From assembly GCF_964340395.1 (NCBI RefSeq), contig NC_135571.1, positions 3,260,111-3,324,110 on the forward strand: DNA of 64,000 bases, read 5' to 3'. Below, piece by piece: positions 23,646-34,401 of the stretch (position 1 is its first letter; each line of letters starts with the position of its first letter). The DNA is from Glandiceps talaboti (Eukaryota; Hemichordata; Enteropneusta; Spengelidae). The notes below the pieces were generated by a model. The model saw only the letters and a list, made by a program, of their open reading frames with translations, was not told the DNA's origin and did no database searches. The position numbers were made by a program, and so were the translations under genes.

Positions 23646-24789
23646 TTGCATAGATTACAACTATGTTGGATAGGCAACTCGATAGTCATTCAGGAAATGA
23701 AAACATATAACCTAACATGGCTCATGTATGAATAGATGTTTTAAAAAACAATACAGTTGTGCTTCAACACCATTGGCGCTATTTTCCTTCATCCAAATTT
23801 GAGAGAATTCAGTCTACTTATGTCCATGGTCAGACAATGTTAGTCCCACTGCTTTTTGTTTCAGTCTTTTTTCATCATTTTTTTCCTTTTCTTATCTCAT
23901 TCATCAGCTTGGTAGAGGTTGTTGGTAAATCATGCCCAAAGTCTGTGTTCGCATTCAAACATTCACGAACTTGTCCTCTTCCTGTAAATAATAATGAGAA
24001 GAAACAATATCCTGTTTAAGTGTTATATATATATAGATATATATATATATGGACTTCTGCTCTTAACAGAAAAACTAAACAAAAAAAGAGTTATTGCAAA
24101 TGGTGGCTATGTACTTTTTAACCCAGTGCGAATAAGAAATTGATTGGGGATATTCCATTATTAATTAAACCTTGTGACACCGTGAGGTCGTCAATGGCAG
24201 GTCGCGCGATCCTGCCGATGACAAACCACAGATGCCAATGCTGTATGATCCATCACTCCTACGTGTTGGTTTACATGAACTGATAAAGACGTTATGGCAG
24301 GATAATGTGGCAGGATCTACATCATTGTCTTTCGTCAGATTTCTTTAAACAAACGAAGTATTTGATATAGTCGTCTGTGAGACGTATCATTATGCTGCCA
24401 GACTCACATGTATGCAGTATTTGTGTATGCAAATTTGTTTGTATTTACTGTAAACATGATAAATATTTTACCCAACACCTATACTATTTGTCTATTAATT
24501 TTTACAGCTAATTTCCAATTGTAAATGTAATCCTTGTATTTATCAAAAAAATAAATTTCACATGCTTTTTTGACCAAAAATGTGTTTCATACCAATTTTC
24601 CCCAATTTCTTGGTAAAGTTACTGATCATACATTCATGTAAGTTAAAATTCAATATTTCATAATTATATACTTGTAGATGAGACCATATCCCACCTGTTT
24701 TGGTGTAAAATGATCACTATCAAAACATTGTGTACAATTGTGTGCAACCTAAAAAGTCCTAGGGGGGTCATTTGCATGGAATGTCTATG
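23646..24789. other. Spacer, nothing coding
   Basis: An AT run lies near 24026-24050 and a small GC-rich hairpin (GGCAGGTCGCGCGATCCTGCC core) near 24198. No gene recognised. Confidence 0.5.
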
Positions 24790-25110
24790 GCATCTTTAGG
24801 TAGTCCCACATCTAAAAACTACCAATGTTTGACTTTGAACCACTAAATAATGCAAATGGTAGCCCAATTTGGCTACAAAGTTATGAATTGAACAGTGACA
24901 CTGTGTGGCACATTAAAAAAATAATGTCCCCAGTTTGGTATTATTTTGTGTTGATGGTATGTACCAAAACAAACCATTGTAAACATACTGGCATATACAT
25001 AATGGCAGTAGATTCAAATCTTCATTCAACGCACATATCTTTCAACACTGACAGGACACACTATTGGACTTACTTCAACTAATCAGGTAACAAATTTAGA
25101 GCTCTACTAT
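24790..25110. mobile_element. Remnant of the CAGGGCTT-type MITE family
   Basis: Shares GGTAGTCCCACATCTA, ACTACCAATG and TGGTAGCCCAATTTGGCTAC with the 22478 copy; its ends are eroded. Confidence 0.5.
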
Positions 25111-26007
25111 AGATCTGATGATTGATTTTTGTAGTGATCTCTGATGCAAAAAAAAAAATTCTTTTTGTGTTAAAACTGTCCTTGTCTTTCTATATATAGT
25201 TTGAAAAAAATTGTAACTTTCCTGAGAAAACTAAGCAAATGCTGACTAAAAAAAATGATTTGCAAAAGATTAGAGTTATAAATTTGCAGAGAAAGAACAC
25301 TGGGCTCTAACTTAGTTTACTGCATGACAGCAGGTTTTTTTGTTTTTGTTGTGTTTATTTATGTTATTTTTCCTGTTTTCTTGTTTATTTGCTGTTTGTT
25401 TCTAACATGGTTCATGGGCTCCCTGCGGTTCAACAAACATCTCCTTTGCATATGAAAAGTAATCTTGTTCTGACTGGTAATGTAGTTGGTTATCACGGTT
25501 TTTAATGCATACCACATCTTAATTGCACATATCCACTGTAGTGTAGCTAATAGAAGGGGTGGCTAAAATAATTCTAGGGTTTCATTTGGAGGGTCTTAAC
25601 ATTTCAAGAGGAGCTACACAATTAGTTTAACAGTAAATTTGCGTTCATTTCCAAACTGTACAACTGGAAATTTATTGATATTTCAAGTGATAAAATTAAA
25701 ATGAGTGAATAAAATCAACTTGGATTTTTTTCCTATATCATGATTACTATTTTTTTTTAAAATTGACCTACCTGCCCAATATGTTGGGTTTAGTTGCCCG
25801 TTGAGCATTTTTGTTTTTGCCATAAAGGAATATATTTGCTTATCAAATACCTAGTTAACTTGCTAATGTTATGAACCCATATTTACTTAGTACGCAAATA
25901 CATACTAAATTAAATGTTAAAATCTGAGTAGTTTCGATTAATGTCAGCAGCAATGCATTACTCATTACCGGTAAACACAAAAAGAAAAAAAAAATAATTG
26001 TCCTTAC
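25111..26007. other. AT-rich spacer
   Basis: No gene, no clear repeat. A last exon of the putative minus-strand gene could lie here, but none can be fixed. Confidence 0.4.
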
Positions 26008-27819
26008 CAGCATTTGTCTTGAAAGTATGATATTTGGGCTGTTCATTATTGGTTTTATTAGAAGCACCAAGATCCCCAACTGCAATAAAGGTAAAGTAAT
26101 TATAATTGCATTATTGACTAGAATTTCACATGTATTCTGCAGGTGGTAATTTCAAAACTTCCCCAAAGTATTATAGCTAAGGTACATATTTCTACTACCA
26201 CTTATTAAAGTCAAGAAGTCATTGGGCCAATTGTTTTGATAGTTGGTGAGGACATCACTTATGGTTTCTAGTTGATCACATTACATGTATGGGATATGGG
26301 TTAAAAAATAAGATTTTTGTTACAAAAAGATCAACTGATCTTGCTTACACTTGCTGTTGATATTTCTAGTGAATGTGAAAAACCAAAATATATTAGGTCT
26401 TGAAATATGCTTTTGGGGTTAGAAGTCTCAAATAAAAATTACCTGGGCATATTAAGCTGAAATATTTTGAAGGTATGTTCATGTGGTTTGGATATGAAGA
26501 AAAATGGTGATACACTGGCCTATCTGGTATAAAAATTAGCATAATACATTTTTCTAAAAATCAAAACTCAAAAACTACTAGACCGATTAAACTAAAATTC
26601 AGTGAGGGTATGTTTTAGGAATGTGAACGTTGTGATGAGTGATATTCACATTCTGTCTAAAATTTGCATTTCTGTCTAAAGTCTGAAATGTAAACTGTGG
26701 TGGGTTTGTTCTCTTGGGTGTGGATATGAAGACTTATCATATGTCTATGTCAATATCTCCCCATTACATGATATGGGAAATTAAAAGTCATTACATTCAC
26801 ATTATATGTCACCGGGAAGTGTCTCCTTAGTGAATAAGATATGGCGCTACCAAATGTAAAGAAACAAAATGGGGATCAATGTGCACAATTGATGTCACTA
26901 TAAATTATTGCAAAAAATAAGATATGTTCCAGAACTGCTGTAGTAGTATAGAATGGATAATACAGACATGTATGAGCAGAATTTTTCCATGTTCCCTTAA
27001 ATGTGGAAATTATTGTAAAATTGTGAATTTAAGGATAAGCTTTAAATTTTCAGAAATATTGCAACATATCAGTAAATTCAATTGTGCATTGAGGTAATTT
27101 GTCATATTGTGTATAAACTATAACCCAAACACTGAGTATGCAATACAAATATATGGAGTTATACAATGGATAAGATGGTGGTTAGCACTAGATTTCACAT
27201 GCTGAAGTCATTTGGTAAAATAAGATAGGCGGTTATTGATAAATCTATGTAGACAATAAGTGTCATCTGTGTGTGAGAAGGATGCAGGTAAACTGGACTT
27301 AAGTATGTAGTGGTGATGTTATCAAAGCTGAAGTACCTGTACTTACCATCAACTTTGCCTATTGAATCACACATAGTTTGAGCTGAGACTCTGGTGGCTG
27401 AAACGAAATTCAATGTAAATTATTCTATTGGTCATAATAACACAAACAAATGTACATCATATACATACACTCCAGTACATATGTGCAACATTCAACATAT
27501 ATATACAAACAACAGAATTGTTACAACCAAGCAATGCATCAATATGGATAGTATAGAGCCTGGCTTTCATGATCAAGTTAAACTAAGTTACAGGTAAGTT
27601 ATTCCTTAGTGTTCACATCTGTGTTATTGTGTGATTCCATGAATCAAGAATATATTAGTCTTGTATATACAAGAATAACGGTCAAATCTTACATACAGTA
27701 AGATATGTGATGATTATATATGCAAAGTAAAATAACAGAAATCCAGAGTCATGTATATATGTTCCTACCTGGTACTGCTGAGGAATTGTGGTCTGGATCA
27801 CTTTGGAAGGAGCTCCCTC
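26008..27819 (-). CDS. Three small candidate exons of an unidentified gene
   Basis: Minus-strand segments 27819-27769 (51 nt), 27397-27347 (51 nt) and 26079-26008 (72 nt) each have a pyrimidine-rich AG acceptor and a GTAAG/GTAGG donor. All three are phase 1-1, so they join openly: GSSFQSDPDHNSSAVP, then ATRVSAQTMCDSIGKVD, then VGDLGASNKTNNEQPKYHTF and KTNA. The peptide is polar and low in structure, with no domain I know. They lie downstream, on the same strand, of the SET-domain exon at 30858-31054, but that exon ends in phase 0, so at least one exon between them is missing or the two belong to different genes. Neither first nor last exon was found. Confidence 0.4.
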
Positions 27820-28018
27820 CTGAAATGAAATGATACATAGAAAAGGTTTGGTTTAGAATGTTTTGAGATGTCATTCATGGTTGTTTATTCATAAAGTATG
27901 CACTTTTCACATTTTATGACCCAAATTTCAAACCTGTGGTGTAATGTTTATTTGAGCAACATTCTCACGAGACATCATAAGTAACATCTCTACCAAATAT
28001 TAAAGCAATCTGTGTAAG

Positions 28019-28021
28019 TTG

Positions 28022-28066
<45 letters not shown>

Positions 28067-28154
28067 TTCCATGATACTGTAAAACACATTGAACCTGTCA
28101 AAAAAAGGAAAATTGTCCTCACCCAATATCATTGGCATTTCTCAATTGAAATTG

Positions 28155-28198
<44 letters not shown>

Positions 28199-28200
28199 TG
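28019..28200. repeat. Duplicated (AC)n blocks
   Basis: Two AC runs (about 28023-28063 and 28154-28196), each after TTGTTCACAC and each followed by a related TGTTTC-ATGATAC flank, so a ~130-bp unit was duplicated. Confidence 0.85.
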
Positions 28201-28344
28201 TTTCTATGATACATACCGGTATAACACTGAACTGAAGTTCATCATATTTATTCAGAATGTAATGAAATGTTATACTCATGGCACAGATCAACAGGTTACA
28301 CACATGGCACAATCAAAAGAGGTTACGTAAAATATCCTTCCCCT

Positions 28345-30184
28345 ATGTACCTAGTGACAATATACACATTAAAATTTCTCCCTATGGTCACTTTCACCAT
28401 AAGGGGAAATATACATACACATGTACCTAGTGAAAATATACACATTAATATTTCTCCCTATGGTCACTTTCACCATAAGGGGAAATATACATACACATGT
28501 ACCTAGTGAAAATATACACATTAATATTTCTCCCTATGGTCACTTTCACCATAAGGGGAAATATACATACACATGTACCTAGTGAAAATATACACATTAA
28601 TATTTCTCCCTATGGTCATTTAAACCATAAGGGGAAATATACATATACATGTACCTAGCGACAATATACACATTAAAATTTCTCCCTATGGTCATTTAAA
28701 CCATAAGGGGAAATATACATACACATGTACCTAGTGAAAATATACACATTAATATTTCTCCCTATGGTCATTTAAACCATAAGGGGAAATATACATATAC
28801 ATGTACCTAGCGACAATATACACATTAAAATTTCTCCCTATGGTCACTTTCACTATAAGGGGAAATATACATATACCTAGTGAAAATATACACATTAATA
28901 TTTCTCCCTATGGTCATTTTAACCAAAAGGGGAAATATACATATACATGTACCTAGTGAAAATATACACATTAATATTTCTCCCTATGGTCATTTAAACC
29001 ATAAGGGGAAATATACATATACATGTACCTAGTGAGAATATACACATTAAAATATCTCCCTATGGTCACTTTCACTATAAGGGGAAATATACATATACAT
29101 GTACCTAGTGACAATATACACATTAAAATTTCTCCCTATGGTCACTTGTACTATAAGGGGAAATATACATGTACCTAGTGACAATATACACATTTTAATA
29201 TTTCTCCCTATGGTCATTTTAACCAAAAGGGGAAATATACATATACATGTACCTAGTGAAAATATACACATTAATATTTCTCCCTATGGGCACATGTACT
29301 ATAAGGGGAAATATACATGTACATGTACCTAGTGACAATATACACATTAATATTTCTCCCTATGGTCATTTAAACCATAAGGGGAAATATACATATACAT
29401 GTACCTAGTGAGAATATACACATTAAAATATCTCCCTATGGTCACTTTCACTATAAGGGGAAATATACATATACATGTACCTAGTGACAATATACACATT
29501 AAAATTTCTCCCTATGGTCACTTGTACTATAAGGGGAAATATACATGTACCTAGTGACAATATACACATTTTAATATTTCTCCCTATGGTCATTTTAACC
29601 AAAAGGGGAAATATACATATACATGTACCTAGTGAAAATATACACATTAATATTTCTCCCTATGGTCATTTAAACCATAAGGGGAAATATACATATACAT
29701 GTACCTAGTGACAATATACACATTAAAATTTCTCCCTATGGTCACTTTCACTATAAGGGGAAATATACATATACATGTACCTAGTGACAATATACACATT
29801 AATATTTCTCCCTATGGTCATTTAAACCATAAGGGGAAATATACATATACATGTACCTAGTGAAAATATACACATTAATATTTCTCCCTATGGTCATCTA
29901 AACCATAAGGGGAAATATACATATACATGTACCTAGTGAAAATATACACATTAATAGTTCTCCCTATGGTCATTTAAACCATAAGGGGAAATATACATAT
30001 ACATGTACCTAGTGAAAATATACACATTAATATTTCTCCCTATGGTCATTTAAACCATAAGGGGAAATATACATATACATGTACCTAGTGAAAATATACA
30101 CATTAATATTTCTCCCTATGGTCACTTTCACTATAAGGGGAAATATACATATACATGTACCTAGTGAAAATATACACATTAAAA
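28345..30184. repeat. 76-bp hairpin satellite array
   Basis: About 24 head-to-tail units of about 76 bp. Each runs ACCTAGTGAAAATATACACA, TTAATATTTCTCCCTATGGT, CATTTAAACCATAAGGGGAA, ATATACATATACATGT. The middle forms an inverted repeat (CCCTATGGT / ACCATAAGGGG), so each unit can fold. A 376-bp block of five units is repeated exactly or nearly so (about 29034 onward and 29410 onward), a higher-order repeat. Units vary at the CATTTAA/CACTTTC position. Diverged single units lie inverted at 32861-32945 and 33948-34132. Confidence 0.95.
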
Positions 30185-30466
30185 GTTCACAGCAAGGTCA
30201 AAATGGCAGCTTCGAACGATGTCGTCTGCCAACCTCAAGAGAAGAGAGCAAGATTTTCATGAGGTATATTATAAAACACATATTGCCTGGCCTATATTTG
30301 GCCTATAGCACCCGTTTATTACCCCCTCGTGACTGTGAGTTACCAGAATTACATGCTATTTCCTGAGGCCGAAGGCCGAGGGAAATAGCATGTGATTCTG
30401 GTAACTCACAGTCCCCCGGGTGTAATAAACAGGTGCTATAGCCCTCATGGCCAGGCAATATGTGTT
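30185..30466. mobile_element. Fold-back element, copy 2, inside the satellite
   Basis: Same leader (GTTCACAGCAAGGTCAAAAT) and ~190-bp inverted repeat (30276-30466, ACACATATTGCCTGGCC to its complement) as the copy at 9642-9910. It splits the 76-bp array, which resumes at once, so it inserted after the array formed. Confidence 0.9.
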
Positions 30467-30706
30467 CAATATACATATACCTAGTGACAATATCCACATT
30501 AATATTTCCCTCTATGGTCACTTTCACCATAAGGGGAAATGATACATACATGTATACCTAGTGACAATATACACATTAAAATTTCTCCCTAAGGTCACTT
30601 TTACTATAACGAGAAATATACATATACCTAGCGACAACATATACATATAAATTTCCTCCTATGGTCACATTTCCTGACTTGAGTTTGTGCTCATTGATTG
30701 CCAAAA
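30467..30706. repeat. Satellite remainder and flank
   Basis: Three more 76-bp units, diverged, then a 46-bp flank (30661-30706, with TTTGTGCTCATTGATTGCC) that reappears inverted at 32861-32907. Confidence 0.85.
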
Positions 30707-30857
30707 GTTTTCACTCGTCACTATATTGGGAATAGAAATTATATGTTTATGGCAACTTAAACCTTTTTCTGCTATCAGAGGTAGTATATTACTCGATAGT
30801 GAGATATTTTCGGCTACCATTAATTTTGCTATTTAGGATACAGGAGATTGCACCAAC

Positions 30858-31054
30858 CTGTTTTTGCTCCCATGGCAAATTCTTCACACCATAATCACAG
30901 AGAATTTCTTCTCCTTCTTCAATATCTTTAATTGTGAAGAGGCAAAGCACTGGTGATCCATCCAATTTAAGTAATTTCATTTTGGAATTTGGTACCCCAT
31001 GATTTACCAAACGCTCCATACATGAGTTTGGTTCTTCTAGCTGTAGCATCGATA
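30858..31054 (-). CDS. Exon with C-terminal half of a SET domain
   Basis: The minus-strand exon (197 nt, acceptor TTTTTTACAG, donor GTTGGT) reads RLVNHGVPNSKMKLLKLDG, SPVLCLFTIKDIEEGEEILC, DYGVKNLPWEQKQ. SET lysine methyltransferases of the KMT5A type carry N-H-S--PN, then a strand, then GEE-YDYG at this place. Here NHS reads NHG and YDYG reads CDYG, so key active-site positions differ and activity is doubtful. The first half of the SET domain should lie upstream (higher coordinates), but I could not find it; LINE pieces and hairpin elements fill that stretch. It may be a decaying or lineage-specific SET gene, or an exon captured by a mobile element. Confidence 0.6.
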
Positions 31055-31090
31055 CTGTAAAAAAGAACACATATATCAGATTCCCTTCTT

Positions 31091-31330
31091 GCAACATGGT
31101 TTTTGTCAAGGGAAGTCATGTCTTACTAACTTACTAACTTACTTAGACTTTGCAAAGGCTTTCAACAAAGTATCCCATGTCAGATTAATTAACAAAATGG
31201 AAAACCATGGTATAACTGGTCCTGTCCTTCAGTGGGTCAAGGCATGGCTAACTGATCGTCAGCGAGTTGTCATAAATGGAACTTCATCAGCATGGAAAGC
31301 AGTCATAAGGGACTGGTCAGTTTCTTCAGC
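31091..31330 (+). mobile_element. LINE reverse-transcriptase fragment
   Basis: QHGFCQGKSCLTNLL followed at once by LDFAKAFNKVSHVRLINKME and VLQWVKAWLTDRQRVVINGT. In CR1/Rex1-like polymerases these blocks are separated by about 25 residues, so an internal piece is deleted. Both ends are missing. A G-rich run follows at 31333-31370. Confidence 0.8.
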
Positions 31331-32860
31331 CTGGGGGGGGGGGGGAGGGGGTGGATTGGGAGGGGGGTCGGTCACCCTGTTTTTGACTTTTTATACAATG
31401 GCGTACCATGTATAGCTTTGTCTGAAATGTGGTACATGTAAATATTTGTTCTTCTCCCTGTTTCTTACATAAATTCTTTAATATTAATTATTAGTTCAAG
31501 CATAACTATAAATATACATATACATGTATTACCTAGCTACCACACTAGTTACAGAACATGTCAAATTGAACTTGAAGGTTTCGTAATGACCGATAATCTT
31601 CATAGATAGTTTATAAAAGAAGTTATTAGTTAATCTAAAATGTTCCCTACTCATCACTATGAACTTGTCAGAAGCACAGTCGCTTGTAAACTGTTATTCC
31701 TTTCCTAAATGGTGTTATTCTTGTCTATGACGGTCCTAATACAGAACAATGACATTATTATAGGGATTGGCGATATTCTTATAAAATTGGTAGCGATGTC
31801 ATAAATACAACACAAGTTGGGAAACCAAGCTTGGCCAAGCCATTACCAAAACGGTGACATCTGATTTTCATCGATCCAAAAGTATTGCCAAAACACCAAA
31901 TGTAACCAAAACATAACCACCCATGCCACACTTGCATATCACTGGACCAACCTGATCACTAATGTGCAACAACATCGATCTAAAATACGTTTACGATCGC
32001 GTTTCCGAAACAATACCCTCATAGTTGAAAAATACCGCGGAATCAGGTTGACCTGTCATGTTAATGAGGTGGTGCAACGTCACTACGTTAATATAGCATG
32101 ATATATTCATTCATGATGAAGAGAACTATGGCTAAACATGTCTTACAGTGCGGTTTTTTTTGACGTGGGAGCGTGATATGGTAACTGTACTGTAATCAAT
32201 AATGTGTCATCCACTATGTACCCGTGTTTGGCATGATGCAGTACTTTTCCAGACACAACAATGGCAACAAAAATGTGACATTTCTAAGTTTATACGTTGA
32301 TTACAACATGACAGGACATACATTATCATATGCATCAAATTGAAAGCAATCAGACTACGCATTTTTTTTATTCATTACACATATACTCTTAATAAGCTAC
32401 ATTTCCAAACATTTGCAATGTCCCATATTTGTTCAATAACCACCATCTCCAATCCACCACAACAAAACACAAGAAAGACTACAAAAATAAGACATCTTTG
32501 ATAGCAAGAGAGGGAGTGCCCCCTTCTCTTCAGTATCGACCTGAGAGGATGTCAGTAGAAGCTCCAGGGGTATTTTCCCTGAGGTTTCAGAGGTAATTTA
32601 ATGAAGTATTATGTAAAGAAAATCAGTTTCTTTAATTTTCTATATACCTTTTTTGAAAGCTGTATTTTTTTCCATGTAGCCTCCCAAAAGATGGTGTTTG
32701 TGAATGCAGTATTACCAATAAAGATAAATATGTTTATTGTGTTAATGTAGCAGAGATAAATTGTGTTAGAATTCATAGTGGTTACTAGTTGATGCAGCAT
32801 TATAGAAACTTCTTTCATCTTTCCTTTCTTTTTCCTTTACCAGGCTAACATTTTATCCAT
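31331..32860. other. Spacer with an inverted-repeat remnant
   Basis: No gene recognised. 31707-31801 is listed separately. The rest is AT-rich and plain. Confidence 0.45.
31707..31801. mobile_element. MITE arm, inverted partner of 37203-37297
   Basis: 95 bp (CTTGTCTATGACGGTCCTAA through GATATTCTTATAAAATTGGT) matches 37203-37297 in reverse orientation with few changes. It is a half element, or one end of something larger. Confidence 0.75.
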
Positions 32861-32945
32861 TTTTGGCAATCAATGAGCACAAACTCAAGTCAGGAAATGT
32901 GACCATGGGGGAAATTCATATGTATATATTTTCACTAGGTATATG
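32861..32945 (-). repeat. Inverted single satellite unit with flank
   Basis: Reverse copy of the right edge of the 28.3-30.7 kb array: the 46-bp flank followed by one diverged 76-bp unit (GGGGGAAATTCAT, TTTTCACTAGGTATATGTAC). Confidence 0.8.
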
Positions 32946-33020
32946 TACAACTATGGAATGTAGAGAGTTGCGGTTGCTTGCATGAAGTGAGCTTCAAGCA
33001 AGGACAATTTAGGTAAAGAC

Positions 33021-33198
33021 CAATCTGATTAAAATCCGATGTGGTGAAAGTGGCTAGATGTCCTTATTTACCTCTATTCATCGTGTTGTGACTTTGTTTT
33101 GTTCGCAGTGATTGAACAAAACAAACGTCACAACACGATGAATAGAGGTAAATAAGGACATCTAGCCGCTTTCACCACATCGGATTTTAATCAGATTG
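33021..33198. mobile_element. 178-bp near-perfect hairpin element
   Basis: Outer arms 33021-33092 and 33127-33198 match at 71 of 72 positions (left arm starts CAATCTGATTAAAATCCGAT). Inner pairing (TTTGTTTTGTTC / GAACAAAACAAA) extends it to leave a loop of about 9 bases. No coding capacity; a broken end is at 5582-5625. Such near identity implies a young insertion or arm correction. Confidence 0.9.
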
Positions 33199-33947
33199 AC
33201 CACACACGTTTGTACAGTCACACAATGTTTCGACCAGAATTGAAGTCATCTTCTTGCTAATCAGAGGATGTATGATCATAGCAAAGATGTCAGAATTACA
33301 TGTACCAAGCGAAGACAACAGTACTTGATTTGGTATAGCATGTTTACAGGAGGCATCGTCTACCCTTGCAAGTCGATGGGAAAGCCAAAGTCAATTATTT
33401 ACATGTCAGACAAACAGTTGAGTTTTAAATAATGATAAATCGATCACATGTCGAGTATTTTTTTTCAACTCTCCCAACTTTTGAGCGTAAATTTACATGA
33501 ACTATTTTTCGAGGGATGACTTCATTTTGTAAAAGTAGTGCTACTTGTGCGCCTGTTGGATAACAAAATAAATCATTCGAAGTACATGAATAGATACAAT
33601 AATAAAACCATTTCAATACTGATTTCAGTGATCAACAAATAACATGTTGTATGTAGCTTGAATTATAATAAGATGAAGTTGTTGTTGTTGTTGTTGTTGT
33701 TTACGAAATTGTATCTAATATTATACTTCATAATGGTATGAGCCTCTGGTATGAGCCACACTGCCCCAGTTGATCATTATCACATGCAGTGTCCTAATCA
33801 GTAAACAGAGTCGTTGGATGTTGGATCCCATGGTGTTTATACTTTGAAAAGTTACCGACACTGATTATATTGTTTGTCTTTGCTTGAAACTTGTCTCATT
33901 CTTCATTGCCACAAGCAAGCAACCTCAACGCTGTTATTTCCAGAGTA
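33199..33947. other. Spacer, nothing recognised
   Basis: A short GTT run lies at about 33678-33700. No gene seen. Confidence 0.5.
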
Positions 33948-34132
33948 TATTTCTCCTTATAGTACAAGTGACCATAGGGAGAAATTTTAATGTGTACATG
34001 TATATTGTCACTAGGTATAATATGTATATTTCCCCGTACAGTGAAAGTGACCATAGGGAGAAATTTTAACGTGTATATTGTCACTAGATATATGTATATT
34101 TCCCCTTATAGCAAAAGTGACCATAGGGAGAA
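33948..34132 (-). repeat. Three inverted satellite units
   Basis: Two full units and one partial unit of the 76-bp satellite in reverse orientation (GTGACCATAGGGAGAAATTT three times, each followed by part or all of the remaining unit). Confidence 0.9.
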
Positions 34133-34401
34133 ATTCTTCTGACAAACCATAGGAATTATTCACAAAAGAGTATTGCAGCCTGCCAGCTGAAAATGCAAGA
34201 CTATCTGCTGACTGGATCTATCTGATGTCAGCACACCATGATTTTTGTTTTCTTAATACTTTGCTGTGTACCAAAAATTATTTTAACATGACCCTTCCCC
34301 CATTCTCCATTTGTAAAAAGTAACCCTCCTCTTTGTCCTATTTTGTAAAACATGACAATTGCATATACTGAAGGTTAACCAATCTTCTCATTATATGTAT
34401 A

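Noticed and set aside
28345-30670. CRISPR-like array
   Set aside because: Regular ~76-bp period, but there are no unique spacers: the whole unit repeats. It is a satellite in an animal genome.
28345-30706. Calling the satellite-bearing element a Helitron or Helentron
   Set aside because: Tandem repeats with a moving flank are suggestive, but I see no TC/CTRR-type ends, no terminal hairpin of the right type and no Rep/helicase.
30858-31054. Naming the SET exon KMT5A
   Set aside because: Only half of the domain is present and key motifs differ; other SET families fit as well.
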